DNA of 64,000 bases from Acanthacorydalis orientalis (GCA_034766995.1 CM068323.1:22043346-22107345), one strand, 5' to 3'. Counted from the stretch's first letter, positions 37,091-49,850 are shown. Program-made: numbers and translations. Notes: generated from the letters alone by a model not told the origin.

Positions 37091-37530
37091 TTGAATATGA
37101 GCTTCGTAGTTAAAATAAAGAAGAAAAGAGACATCAGTTGCAACAAAAGAATACAGCGGAGACATAAAACAGCAGCTACAAAGGCGATATAGTGTCGTCC
37201 TTGCGAAAGTTTAAACCTCGGTCCGGGGAATAAAGTACTAGTGAAAGTCTTTCATTTTTTTCCTCTCTTAGTAAAATATGAGCTGGAATAAAATCCCGGC
37301 ATAACATTTACATAACTTATATACATTTTCATACCATCGCGAGCATGTGACAATATTTGCCTGCGTCGGCGTCCAAACACCATTCCTTCGGGGTGTTTCA
37401 TTCCAGTCTGTGATTCCGTTACAGGATTTCACTGTACAAAACACCGGGATGTTATTATCATTTGATTGTTTAAACGCGGAATTACGTTCGCTTTATTATA
37501 TTACGGGTTAACCTTTCTACCTGCATGATG
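37091..37530. promoter_or_regulatory. Mixed-composition island with a short hairpin
   Basis: CpG-bearing sequence from 37140 to 37520. AAACACC (37375-37381) pairs with GGTGTTT (37392-37398) around a 10-nt loop, and AAACACC recurs near 37438. CTGCGTCGGCGTCC precedes the stem. The hairpin is too short for a microRNA. Confidence 0.25.
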
Positions 37531-37637
37531 TTATTCGGGCCTTATTACAAAAATATAATCATTACATACTTGAAATTAATTGTATTGTATTTCTGTATAC
37601 ATGACATCTTTTGTATAAAATTCATACATGCATATGT

Positions 37638-37640
<3 letters not shown>

Positions 37641-37690
<50 letters not shown>

Positions 37691-37710
37691 TACATAAATA
37701 TATATATACA
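37641..37710. repeat. (TA)n microsatellite, about 70 bp, at a tandem-repeat boundary
   Basis: TA with TACA interruptions at the right. The 315-bp repeat array begins about 15 bp further right. Confidence 0.95.
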
Positions 37711-37720
37711 CTTAATTCTA

Positions 37721-38361
37721 GTTTCGATTTTTAGCCAAAAAAGACATTTTTACACATTTTTAGACATTTTCGATTTTTAGCCAAAAAAAACGTCAAGGTA
37801 TACCCATTAAATTTTAACCGAAAAATTTTTAGAAATAAATTTTCGTTTTTTTTACTGCGAATGCAATCTTTTATGAACAAAAAAACGTGAAACAAACATT
37901 AAACCAATTTTTAATCCCAAGAAAGTACTTTTTGTGGGCGGAATAAGCTTAGAACTGAACATAAAATTGAATATCGATTAAAATATCGCACAATTCTTAT
38001 TCCAAGCTTCGGTTTTTACATGAAACCTATTTGTTATATGCATAAGATTCGATCTATAATGAAAAAAATTCAGTTTTTAGATTTTCGATTTTCGGCCCAA
38101 AAAAACGTCAAGGTATACCCCTTAGATTTTAGCCGAAAAATTTTTAGAAATAAATTTTCGTTTTTTTGGAACGAATACCATCTTTAATGAACATAAAGAT
38201 GTAAAACAAGCGTTAAACCAATTTTAAACCCCTAGAAAGTATTTTTTGTGGTCGAAACAAGTTTAAAAATGAACATAAAATTAAATATCGATTAAAATAT
38301 CGCCTAACTTTTATCCTAAGCTTAGTTTTTCACATCAAACCTGTTAGTTATATTTATTAAG
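37721..38361. repeat. Tandem array of a ~315-bp unit shared with a nearby transposon
   Basis: The word CGTCAAGGTATACC occurs at 37791 and 38106, giving a period of 315 bp. Each unit has the same landmarks in order: GATTTT(T/C)(A/G)GCC, AAAAAACGTCAAGG, GAAAAATTTTTAGAAATAAA, GAACATAAAATT(A/G)AATATCG and a unit end ATATTTATTA or similar. A truncated 46-bp piece precedes the first unit, whose CGATTTTTAGCC lead is repeated at 37725 and 37771. The same landmarks occur inside the transposon at 41571-42346. Units have diverged by substitutions and small indels, so the array is old. No open frame spans it. Confidence 0.85.
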
Positions 38362-39120
38362 TACTGAATAATTAATTAAAATTATAATAGAATCTACAAT
38401 CAACAAATGACAATGCTAGAGAAATATTGATATGATATCAAACTATTAGAAGAAAAACAGTGCTACAGATATTTTACAAATAGATTTGTATACAGGTAAA
38501 CATCGAATGTAAACATTTACTTGCTTATTATACATAATATTTCACTTCAAGCGTGCTGATGTAATATAAAGTCGAAAGCTATTTAATACAATATATCTCT
38601 TCAGTGTAAAACTAAATTACTCGCTTTCAATAATCTACATGATCAATATATTCTTGGAGTATATATATGTATATATATATATATATATATATGAATTCGC
38701 GAAAAAATATACAACAAAGAAAACAAATTCCATCTTACTACATTTTTCCATAAATTCAATGCTACACATAACTAAAGAAGCTCACGTTCTATGTTTGGGA
38801 AAGGTTAGTAGCAAAAGCAATCCTCCTGTATCCTATTCTAGTCGAAAAACATTCTGTTGAAATGCGAGCAACCATAAAATTGGTAATGGATTTTGTACTT
38901 TCGTGCCGGAGATTCTACTTTTAGATTCATCAGCTTAGAAAGTGACAACACAATCGCAAACAAATAAAATAAAAACTAATGGGGTTGATTACTTGTTTTT
39001 CCGTTGAATCCTCAAAAGCTCACAATTTATCTTTTACTAAATTGGTTCAATTTTGTTTTCGACGTCGTACTAGAAGACTAATAAATGTACAAAATAAAAA
39101 TTTCAGATTTGATGTTGCCC
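38362..39120. other. Weakly mixed sequence, no gene seen
   Basis: Contains a TA tract at 38660-38692. Two open frames (38639-38860 and 38979-39173) include mixed-composition sequence but no recognisable domain; the second ends in a (TA)n tract. Confidence 0.5.
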
Positions 39121-39136
39121 GGATATCCGCAAACAC

Positions 39137-39175
<39 letters not shown>

Positions 39176-39672
39176 GAAGAGTGTTTATGAGAAAGCTTAT
39201 AATTAGATTGTTTTATTTGTTTTATGAAATATTATACTTTTCTTTCACTCAATTTCATTTTATTATATAAATTTCTTGTCTTTTTTTCAAAAAAAAGAAT
39301 CTGTTCTTTCAAAAAATAGTAATTACATTATAATAAATATAATAGGAACGTACATTGTGTTTTATAAAACTGAATGAACATGTTGAATATATGAACAATC
39401 TCTTAAATTTAAATAGACCATAAATTAGTTTCATATTGCCGAAAAACATCTAGTAAATATCGTAAAAATTATAAATTTATTATATATTATATACTTTACA
39501 TACAGTCACAACCGTAATCCCTAAGAAAGCCTATAAAAAAAACTTTAAAACTTCGTCATACTTCAAGCAGATAATGTTTGTAAAGTAATGAAATTCCGAG
39601 TATATTAAAACAAATTTCATATATAGTACGACGTGTAGATTTTACTGGATAAACAAGTTGACTATATAAAGA

Positions 39673-39677
<5 letters not shown>

Positions 39678-39732
<55 letters not shown>
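39678..39732. repeat. (TA)n microsatellite, about 54 bp
   Basis: CATACAT leads into pure TA. Confidence 0.97.
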
Positions 39733-39738
<6 letters not shown>

Positions 39739-40229
39739 AAACGTATGCTTAAAAATAGACGTTTCATTCGATAGAGATATCTGAAAGACGGGGGTTGACT
39801 GAAGAGTGTAAGAATAAATAGCTATATATGAGAAAAGGCGATGAAGAAGAAAAATTAAAGTGCTTCAGTTAGATTACATCCATGCGTTCAGTGACCCAAA
39901 TCGCAAGAATTTCATTTATTGTATCGCTTTTATATATATATATATATATATATTTGTGTGTTTCGTTCTTTCATCGCTGTCATTCTGTTGATTTTTTTGT
40001 CAGATATTTATAACAAACACGTGTATGTAGTTCTCAAAAAAAAATCACTTACATATTTCTCTATTGTATATATTTTCATGTACAATACGTCGACATGCGA
40101 CAAGTTTTCGAATGGCTTACTAGTGAAACTATTGTCCTAAAATTATCACGAAAAAAGTTTATAACATATTGCATTAATTGTATAATATTATAACAATAAG
40201 GCTACACATAAAACTAAAACTTAAAGTGT

Positions 40230-40310
40230 ACACATACAACATCGGAAACAATAGTGAAAGTTTCGAAAAAGTTTCTTACTACACTATTGTTTCGTTTTTT
40301 TTGTTCTTTT
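40230..40310. other. Inverted repeat of 12 bp with SOX-type half-sites
   Basis: GAAACAATAGTG (40245-40256) and CACTATTGTTTC (40282-40293) are perfect inverted repeats separated by 25 nt. Each arm contains AACAAT/ATTGTT, the SOX half-site. A stem of 12 pairs in A/T-rich DNA is expected a few times by chance in 64 kb, so support for function is weak. Confidence 0.3.
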
Positions 40311-41359
40311 AGTTTGTTTAAAATACATTCATTTAATAGTTTTATTCATGTATAAAAATAATTACAAAATAATGATTTTTTCGGTGTCTTCAATATTTTA
40401 TATTTGAATAATTGTAAATGATAATAAAAACCGTAATATATTTTATATATTTAGATATATTTCATAGTATTTTTAATTAATAAAAGTTAAAGTTTTGACA
40501 GAGAAATATTTTTCAAAACCAGAAATGAATATGAATTTGTTTCGAAGAGATTAATATCTTTTTCCAGTATTTACTGAAATTTGATTCTGAATAAATAAAT
40601 TATTTGGTTTCGAAAAAAAGAATTACAATATGTACTTTAATTGAAACATGTTAAGATCACATTACCCTGATTAAAAAATACATGTATTAATATAAAACAA
40701 TATTTTTACACAAAATCTTCATGTGTGAATAATATATTATTATTAAATTTCGAAATGGTTTTTTTAATTATTAAATACAAATTTTTGGCTCTCAAAATAT
40801 TATTTTATAAAAATCAGATAGTCAAATTCCATTCTAATAATAAAATACTCTCTAATTTTTCATTTTCATCCTAACAATAATACTATAATATTTAAAACCT
40901 TCACGTCTACTCTATACTAACTTTAAGTTCTTGTACAATTTGGATATACTTCAAATAATCTTTGTTCATTTTGACCAGACGTCTGTGACCCTTTTCATCC
41001 TTCAAAGTTCATATTTAGAGAACTAAATGTCTGAAACCAGTGTACGTTCATTAGAAGTGTTCTTGCCTGGAGCATGATTGATTTTGTGGGCTTACTTCGG
41101 CACACTGTGACCGAATGTAAACTCAGACAGTAGTAGTAAGTTATACAAATTTACCTCTTACTCATGTTTCAATCAAATGTACACCTAGTTAAAGTTTTAA
41201 ATACAGTTAATGGTATATACAGTCTACCAGATGAATATTTAAATTTGACATCAAATACATTACAATTTCAATTGAATTAAAAATACAGTGTATATATTTT
41301 TACTATCCATTAAAACATATTTTTATAAAACATATTGAAATAAATTTAGTCGGTGTAAA
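40311..41359. other. A+T-rich spacer, no gene seen
   Basis: A weakly mixed patch lies at about 40900-41170. Nothing identifiable. Confidence 0.55.
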
Positions 41360-41379
41360 AAAATAATATCGTGAAAAAT

Positions 41380-41440
41380 AATCGTGTATGAAACCTATTT
41401 GTTATATCTATTAGATTCAATCTATATTGAAAAATAATAG
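41380..41440. repeat. Fragment of the 315-bp repeat unit
   Basis: TATGAAACCTATTTGTTATATC and the following AGATTCAATCTATATTGAAAAA match the corresponding segment of the unit at about 38018-38070 and at 41865-41915 with few changes. It lies 130 bp left of the transposon, outside its terminal repeat, so it is a separate copy. Confidence 0.7.
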
Positions 41441-41511
41441 AAATTCGGATAATAAGAAATAATTCTTTGACTATTTCATAGACTGAACTGAAATGCATTT
41501 GAATTATTTGC

Positions 41512-41513
<2 letters not shown>

Positions 41514-41567
<54 letters not shown>

Positions 41568-41570
41568 TAT
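41514..41570. repeat. (TA)n microsatellite at the left flank of a transposon
   Basis: About 56 bp of TA with one ACAT interruption, ending exactly at the transposon's CAG terminus. The right flank (42347-42394) is TA as well. Confidence 0.95.
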
Positions 41571-42346
41571 CAGGGGCGGATTAACTCAGATGGGTGCGTT
41601 TGGCGGTAAAATTTATGGGGCTCCAAAAATTTATCTAACGGATGAAAAATCGGTTTTGTGTAAAAATATATTTTATAACATTTTTTATATCTATAACTTT
41701 ATTCTATAAATATATAAATTACACCAAAATAAAATAACAACTAGCATTAAATCAAATTAAAACACCCAGAATGTATTTTTTGTGATCAGAATTAGATTAG
41801 AACTGAACATAAAATTGAATATCGATTGAAATATCACATAATTCGTATCCCAAGTTTCGTTTTTCACATGAAACCTATTTGTTATGTCTATTAGATTCGA
41901 TCTACACTGAAAAAAGTTCAGTTTTTAGACTTTCGATTTTCGGCCCAAAAAAACGGCACCCCTTGAATTTTGGCCGAAATTTTTTAAGAAATAAATTTTC
42001 ATTTTTTTGCCACGAATGTGATCTTTTATGAACAAAAAAACGTGAAACAAGCATTGTAACAATTTTAAACCCCTAGAAAGTATTTTTTGCGGACGAAACA
42101 AGTTTAAAACTGAACATAAAATTAAATATCGATTAAAATATCGCCTAACTTTTATCCTAAGCTTAGTTTTTCACATCAAACCTATTAGTTATATTTATTA
42201 TATTCCATCTTAACTAAAAAATTTTTGTATTTAGATTTTTGTCCGAAAAAAACATTAAAGTATACCCCTACAATTTTGTCCGAAAAAATTGTAGAAGTCA
42301 ATTTTCCTTTTTTTCACCAATCTAATCCTACCTTAATCCGCCACTG
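41571..42346. mobile_element. Non-autonomous hAT-like DNA transposon, 776 bp
   Basis: The left end reads CAGGGGCGGATTAA and the right end, on the minus strand, CAGTGGCGGATTAA: 13 of 14 bases agree as terminal inverted repeats. CAG(G/T)GGCGG ends are typical of hAT elements. Flanking 8-mers ATATATAT and ATACATAT differ at one base, consistent with an 8-bp target duplication in a TA tract. The interior has no transposase frame. It contains about 1.6 copies of the 315-bp unit also found in the array at 37.7-38.4 kb (landmarks at 41795, 41947, 42110 and 42243). The last landmark, AAAACATTAAAGTATACCCC, is a diverged unit start. Confidence 0.8.
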
Positions 42347-42394
<48 letters not shown>

Positions 42395-42893
42395 GGATGT
42401 AAATATATTTTATTCTGTGTGAAACAAAAAACATTCTACTCTAAACCAAACAAAAATTAATTAACCATAAACAAAGCATCCCACAATATTGAAAAAAATA
42501 TTACAATGAACGCAAAATCACAAAATCGCTAACGTATGCAGTAAATAATATTTTTCCATTAAAAAAAAACGCAAAAAATATGTATTACAATAAATCGATG
42601 AGGCCATAATCAACAATTATTAGTAATTAAATGATTGATCACACAGGAAAGAGTGTGCTGAAATAATAATTGAATGAAACTGAATGTTACATTAAAACCG
42701 GCCCATAAATCATTTACTTTGCCAACAACGTCAGGAGTGGTCTGTGAAAACAATTCAACTAAACTTATAATAGAGGTGAATTTAATTGATGTTTACTCAG
42801 TAAAATATGCTTTCCATATCTATCATGAGGGACCTTCAAACAATTACATCAAAATAAACTCAGCAGTACATGTTCACTGACTATATACACACA

Positions 42894-42933
<40 letters not shown>

Positions 42934-43550
42934 GTATGTATATGTAAAGGTTATGAATGATAGATGGTTTCATTTTAATGTACATATTTCAGGAATCTGT
43001 ATAAATAATATATCATTATTTCTTAATGAGATAAATCTTTGTACAAATAATATTTCAATTTCATATTTGACTTGCCAAATGTAAAACGAAACGGATAAGA
43101 AAAGTATTGTTTACATTCATTTTTATAAAATGTCTCTATAAAATATAAAAACTGTATATTAAAGACATTAAAATTTATACTGTTTCATATTATACGCTGT
43201 TAATTTAAATTTGTTTTTCATCAATTTTATAATAGCGCAGTCAAATAGAATAAAATATATTGTTTTATCTATATATTTACTCACAACTTGTATATTTACA
43301 GATATGAATATTTATAAATCAGTTTTTTTTTATATAAAATGTTTTTATGTACAGAAACATATAAAAATTTAAACTTTCTGTAAGGGAGTCAAATAGAAAA
43401 GAAAGAACATATGTCTGAGATATTTAAATTCTCCCTTTATTTGAATTGTACATTTCAATTTGTTCAAATTACACGCATAATTACCCAATATGTTCAAATC
43501 AAAGGTAGGTACATATTTATAAATATATAATCATCCATTTATTAAAACAG
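42395..43550. other. A+T-rich spacer, no gene seen
   Basis: Mixed patch at about 42600-42890 with an unrecognised frame (42674-42880, starting with TTG), a TA tract at 42900-42930 and then plain A/T. Confidence 0.6.
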
Positions 43551-45249
43551 AAGATGTGTTTAAATTTAGAATTTTCTTTTAGATATTTTATAGAAAAAAA
43601 ATTAAAAGCAGAGATTTTTTCAATCAGTAAACGTACAATTGCTTTAGAAAAGTACTTATATTACTTATGCAACAAGATGAATTATATAGAAAGTAAGATA
43701 TCGAAAAACATGAATAGCTCAATTATAAAACAGATAAACATTCAAATTCGTTTCTATATTATTTATTATTTTACTTTTCGAACCGTACTTTTTTTATGAA
43801 ATAAAATATTATTGTAACCAAAGATTGATTTTAATAAATAATAAACGATACAAGATTAAAAATAGAAATGTTAAATTTTTCTCTATATATTTTTCAAATC
43901 AAAGCTTTTAAACTTGTTTTGACGTATTGTAAAAAATAATTGACTTCACTTTATGAATTCTATGTAAAAGTACCCTAAGATAAATCCCCTTTTTAAATCC
44001 CCCATCAACTAAGTGTCTAGAAGTATAAATCCTCCCCTATTTCTTTTTAAATGATTTTAATACTAATTATATAGTAGAGTCTGTAAAAAAACCTTTTCAT
44101 TTATATCCCAATTTATTTTTTGTTATTTGAAATAATAAAAGAGAATTTTTGAGCAAAGATTATAAAAAATATGTTTTAAATTAAATAAAAAATATACTAC
44201 TAAATAAATAAAAAGAAACAATTAAATTATTATAAATATATAATACATTTGTTTGTTGGAATACGACGAAGATTGTTTTATATTTCACTTTTGTAGACAT
44301 GAAAATGAATTAAATGTTTTTGATTAAATATAGAATTGAATATCAAATGATAAATTGCGCAATTTAATATAAAGATTGATTAATATTAATAAAACAGTAG
44401 ATTTATAATTTTCAAAAAAAGAAAAATACCATTTTTTTGCACGAGCACAAATTTACAATTTATGATCACAAATGGTACTCATACTGGTATGAAATAGTAT
44501 GTCATTCTTTCATAAATTTTCAGAACGAAATATAAAAATGAACTGCTCGTTGAAATTTAAACATATATAACATTTCACATTTATCAAAACATCTATATTA
44601 TTTCAAACATTTTTTTTATATTCTGTATGATTTTAATTTTTTCAGTTTTGTAATTTCTAATTTAATATTTGAATTGAAACATGATTTTCATTTCTTTATT
44701 GAATATCATATATTTTACTGAATAATTTTAACTACCTACAACAATATAAATTGTGATGTTTAAAAGGTCATAAGTCACGATAAAGAAATTTATAATAAAA
44801 TAAAATATTTAAATTGGAATGAGACATCTAAACCACAATGTAGGTCATATTATCTTATTTTCTAACTTTTAATGATATATGAAGTGAATAATAATTGACA
44901 TTTAATTGAAAATAGCAGTTAATCAACTTCAATATAAATTATTGAAAATGTAGCATAACATATAGCAAAACAAGTATAAAAAATACAAATAATTCCAAAA
45001 AATAGAACTATTCACATTTTTATTTATAAATTAATAAAAAAAAATATAAGTACTATAAATATTGAGGTTCTTTGATATATGGAATAAACTATAAACAATT
45101 TAAATATATTTTGCATACATAAGATTAAAAAAAAATAATTACTGTATATTATTTTTTATTGAAATATGATTAAACTCTTAATAAATATTTATTTATTGAA
45201 AGGAAATTATTATTTCACTAGACTTATTGTTTTTATCAAAGTAACTCAA

Positions 45250-45250
<1 letters not shown>
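43551..45250. other. A+T-rich spacer with C-run motifs, no gene seen
   Basis: At 43981-44037 three TAAATCC-type words each run into a block of C's (43981, 43994, 44026), unusual in this background. The rest is A/T-rich. The frame at 43554-43799 has no recognised product. Confidence 0.6.
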
Positions 45251-45253
<3 letters not shown>

Positions 45254-45323
<70 letters not shown>

Positions 45324-45337
45324 GTGTGTGTGTGTAG
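45254..45337. repeat. Compound (TA)n and (TG)n microsatellite
   Basis: About 57 bp of TA, then TGTATGTATGTT, then (TG)n to about 45337. Confidence 0.97.
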
Positions 45338-45369
45338 AAATATTATCTACCTACAACGATCTAAAGTTT

Positions 45370-45880
45370 TGACCGATATCAGAGAGATAACAGGCACATT
45401 TTCGAAACCGTCAATTCGACATTACCTTCTTGAAATTTTCTCATGATCGCATAATCTTAAATTGATATCGTAGTCATTTAAGTCGAGGATAATGATCAGA
45501 GGATCTTCCATACAAACCGAATCTTGATCTCAACGATTACTTTAATGAGAATTCGGCGAAGATATAATCTATAGGAAAAACCTACACGCGTTAATATGTC
45601 GCCGAACTTACATTCTACTGCGAATTGTATGAATCAGCATTTTCGCGAATATTTGTGTGCGATAATTGAATTCATATTCGACTGGAGGGAAAGTTTACGA
45701 ACTTTGAACGAAACTTGATGTTTCTTGGTTCAATTTATTTAAATTAATCTATTGTTAATATTTGTCTTATAAACTTTATAGAGTTGGTGTGAATATATCG
45801 ATGTCAATTTTACTATTGTTTATAGTTTTCGATGGTATTAAGTGAAACCGTCATTAAATAACCCGTTCCGTTTAATTATA
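45370..45880. promoter_or_regulatory. Weak mixed-composition island
   Basis: Sparse CpGs (GTCGCCGAAC near 45598, CACGCG near 45586) in non-repetitive sequence. No motif cluster stands out. Confidence 0.15.
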
Positions 45881-47259
45881 ATGATTAAATTTATAATAAT
45901 AAGTACTCAGTAATAAGTATTCATAATTTAAATATCAAATCAACCATAATTTCTAACAAGAATTTTACTGAAATGAAAATATACTTGTTTGAACAATTTA
46001 ATTATAAAACTATTCAATTATAAAACGGAAAAAGGGTCCTGATATTCTCTCCATTTATTAAATATTAAATTTTGTTCAAGCTACAATGTAAATATCCATT
46101 TTTTATAATTAACTATGAATAAGTGTATCGCAATTTCATAAACGAAAAATACAATGAAGCATATATCTTTGTTAAGATTAATTATTTATGAAAATAAAAT
46201 ATTTTCAATTAGTAATCTTTTTTTAATATAAAACCTTTTGAGTCTTCGAATTTATATTATATTTTTAATAGATATAACAATTTTACAAAATGTTTTTAAA
46301 TAATCAAACAATATAAATAACTTTCAAGTCCTTGTATGATCAAGTATATATAAACGTTTTAAATGAAAATTTCATTTTAGCAAAACTAATATATCAACAA
46401 CATAAAATACATACGACACTATACATAAAATTACATATTACCATATCGTGTAAAGTTATTAAAATTTTGCTAAATTTCAAAATTCGCTGTGGTCATTTAT
46501 TTAACGTCATTACCATTCACTGAGGGATATTTTTGAAGAATATATATATATATATTATATATCAGTTAATGCTTCATTCCCATGTTAATTAAAACTTGTT
46601 ACTGTCTAGACAGATTAAACACCGTCATATTACCTTATTTAGTATTATGATGAAGGTAAACTATATGAGTATTTATTTAGTTGAGTTTGGATTTCATTCA
46701 CGTATGATAATTATCATAATAAAATATTATTTTAAGGATGTGATGGAATAATTTATATTTTAATTCTATTTATATTTCAATTCTATTTATTTTTTATTAT
46801 CTAATTTAATATTGAATACATATTAAATGTTTTGTTGATAATAATTTATTTAAATCAATTTTCACTAACTTATTTCTCATTTGAAAACCGAAAAATGTTC
46901 TAAATGTATTTATTAATTTCACATACATTTTTTCTTAAGTTATTTCTCAAAATAATTTTTTTTTAAAAAATTGAGTATTCGGAAGGATATAGTTTTATTT
47001 TATAAAATATTTATTTGTATATCATTTTATGAGTGGTGCTATTTTATAAAATTCTCTTATAGTTTACAAAATTGAATTTTATTTGTATAAATATTGTAAA
47101 TAAGTAATAACTATAAACGTTTTTAAATTAATCAGTTTTGTGTAATGCTCTATTTGAGAATAAAACATATCATTTGTCACATAATCTTCTTCTAAGTCTC
47201 TTTTTAAAAGCAAATAGATAAAGAAGACTGGTTTCAGAAAATAAAATTTTCTTTTTAAA

Positions 47260-47298
<39 letters not shown>

Positions 47299-47680
47299 GT
47301 TTGTTTTCTATTATTAATTTTTAATTAAATAGTCTTCATACTGGATCCCATTAAATGGTTAAAGAAAAGCTACATGTGAAATAATGTTCTAAATAATGTA
47401 AATATAAGATTTTGGTTCGATTTAATGATAAAACTATTTCGTATTTATCAATTTTATAATAAAACCCCTTCTTGAATTCAATACATTGTTTTTCTAAAAC
47501 GCTCAAATTTTATCTTATACGATTTTAAAGCATTACAAATATTAAGATACTATTATTTGTTTAACAGTACTGTGATTTTATTTAGTTGTTGTTTTATTAA
47601 AATAATATACTTGTTGCCAATAATATTATACCTTAATTAATTGCTAATGTTATAATAAACATATAACAATATATGCAAGT
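45881..47680. other. Long A+T-rich spacer, no gene seen
   Basis: About 1.8 kb with short TA tracts at 46541 and 47264 and a T9A6 block at 46956-46970. No exon or transposon end. Confidence 0.65.
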
Positions 47681-48006
47681 AATTGGAACACATTTATTTA
47701 GTTCTGTACTCGCGAACTTCATCGTTTGAAAATAATTTATGCTTTAGAAACGACAGCAGAAACAACCATTACGAACTAGTTATTGGTTCTTGGAAATAAC
47801 AATTTCAATAATTCATTCACTTTGAGATTCCTATTCAGTACGTAACGAATGCGCATAATCTGAAAATCTGCAATTCTCAAACAAGTAAATAAATTTTCCT
47901 TAGACATTGAGGTAATATTATTACAGCAAACGACCTGACCATTACGCGAGATAAGTTAGGTACAAGTATAGGTAGACAGATCGCAGTTTATGGATATAGA
48001 TGATAT

Positions 48007-48009
<3 letters not shown>

Positions 48010-48086
<77 letters not shown>
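48010..48086. repeat. Compound (TA)n(TG)n microsatellite
   Basis: About 60 bp of TA followed by (TG)8, directly left of the 48.1 kb island. Confidence 0.97.
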
Positions 48087-48440
48087 ATGAGTGAGTGTAT
48101 ATAGAAGGATGTAGAAAACGGAAAACGTTGGCGGGCGTTGTAAGCGATTGGCTTGATAGCTCGTGGTGCCGATGCCGCGGCTAGCACAAGACGGTCGCCG
48201 GATTTATCCAGCCATTTTCGTAAAGCTGACTTTATTGCATTCCTGAATTGATTCCCGTGAGTGACGCTCGGTGGCGCTAGGCAGCTCCGTATTTGCATAT
48301 TTTATGCGCGGAATCTAAAATGTATTGATATTTGACTTTTGCCGATATGCGAGCGAGAATCAAAATGCGTGCGTGAGACACGCATGTGTGAGTGTAACTT
48401 ACTCATATGCGTCAACGTTTTTTATTTCCCTCTGCAGATT
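48087..48440. promoter_or_regulatory. CpG-rich island with CTCF-like, PHO/YY1-like and octamer words, candidate boundary or enhancer
   Basis: CpG-dense from 48125 to 48300. GCCATTTT (48211-48218) carries the PHO/YY1 core. CGGTGGCGC (48269-48277) matches 8 of 9 positions of the CTCF core AGRKGGCRS and repeats a nonamer from 18902. ATTTGCAT (48291-48298) is a perfect POU octamer. A minus-strand frame at 47942-48298 crosses the TA tract and is not credible. CTCF- and PHO-type words together recall insulators and Polycomb elements of homeotic loci; this is inference only. Confidence 0.38.
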
Positions 48441-49850
48441 TTTTTTTAAATTGTATAGTTCAATATTATATATGTATAAAAAAATTTTTTATGTTTATTC
48501 AATTGACCTATAGAAATAAACTCTAATTTAAAATAACTGTTCTGAAAACTTCAATTAATCCTTTTTAAATAATAAAATTTATTAAATAAAGTATTTAATG
48601 AGAAAGTAAGATTTAATACTTATGAAGTTTCAAATGAAATAAAGTTATTTTTAAATCTCTTATATTTTTGATGTATTAATCAAAAAAATACAGTGGAAAA
48701 TCATGATATTTCAATTCTCATAAATAATACTAAATGTGGAAAACACTCTTTCATTTCTTTTTCAACGAGAAACTTTTAAAGTAATAATTTGTATAATATA
48801 ATGTTAGCACTATGAAATAATCTCACATCGTACTGTACATAATGAAATATAGTATGTGGGTATATGAGTCGTCAGAAATCTATTTTTTAGATAATCCGAT
48901 AACTTTTGAATTTATTCATATATTAATTCTGTGACTACCTGATTATACATACGATAATAAATTTTAATCATCGTAAGAAAGTTAAATTATGTATTTTATT
49001 TGCTTTGTTGAGAAAAAAACATTATATATTATTTCAAGCTAATTTTAAATATTATTTACTATGTGAGTATTGTTTTAATATTTCAATGAACGTATATAAA
49101 ATATGATAAAACAGTAATTTTTCGAACATCCATTGTCTTTTACTAATTCTCTCTATGTAAATTTGAATGCTTTTGTTATAGAATTAAACAAATTTTAAAC
49201 CAAAACTGTTGTATCGTCATTCGTTACTGTTATGTTAATTAAAATAAAAGTGTAAAAGAGAATATTTCAAAAGCATATAAAACAATGGTTTAATATATAT
49301 ATAGATGCGAAATGAATGAAACTACCTACAATTATATACAATATTAATAATTTTATGAAAAAATTCTGAGTTTTAAAAATATGAAAAATAATGAAAATGA
49401 AATAGAGATGTGTATTTCATGAGATCATTTCTGAAGAACAAAACAATAGGAAAACAAGCATATTTAAAATAATAAAGTCGATATTTTCAAGCTAGCTTAT
49501 TTTCAAGATGAAGAATATTTTTAAATACAATGAATATTTTTTTAAGAAAACCGTGTTTTATTCAGAACATTTTTTTATTCATTCCAACTTTAATACGTTT
49601 AAAATTTAAAAAGGATGTTTTTGTTTTTATCAATATTTCATTCTTTGAAGACATTTTAATAAAAAACTTTTGAAATAATTTATGCAATTACAAAATTTGT
49701 ATATATATATATATAATATTCAAAAGCTGAAGCATGTTTTTTAATTAAATTTTAGATTTTAAATGAAAAAGTATTAATAAATATTGTAGTTATCAAAAAT
49801 TCGTTCCCATATTCTCATTGAATATTTCAATATGTTACCGCCAATGTGTT
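48441..49850. other. A+T-rich spacer, no gene seen
   Basis: Plain A/T-rich sequence. TGAGATCATTT at 49420 is discussed under rejected items. Confidence 0.65.

Noticed and set aside
37233..37243. AAGTACTAGTG shared with miR-252
   Set aside because: Downstream bases differ and no stem can be drawn.
40256..40278. GAA/TTC alternation as a heat-shock element
   Set aside because: The 5-bp phasing of the GAA and TTC units is broken by one base.
49420..49430. TGAGATCATTT, the start of bantam
   Set aside because: Diverges after base 11 and no hairpin partner is present within 60 nt upstream.
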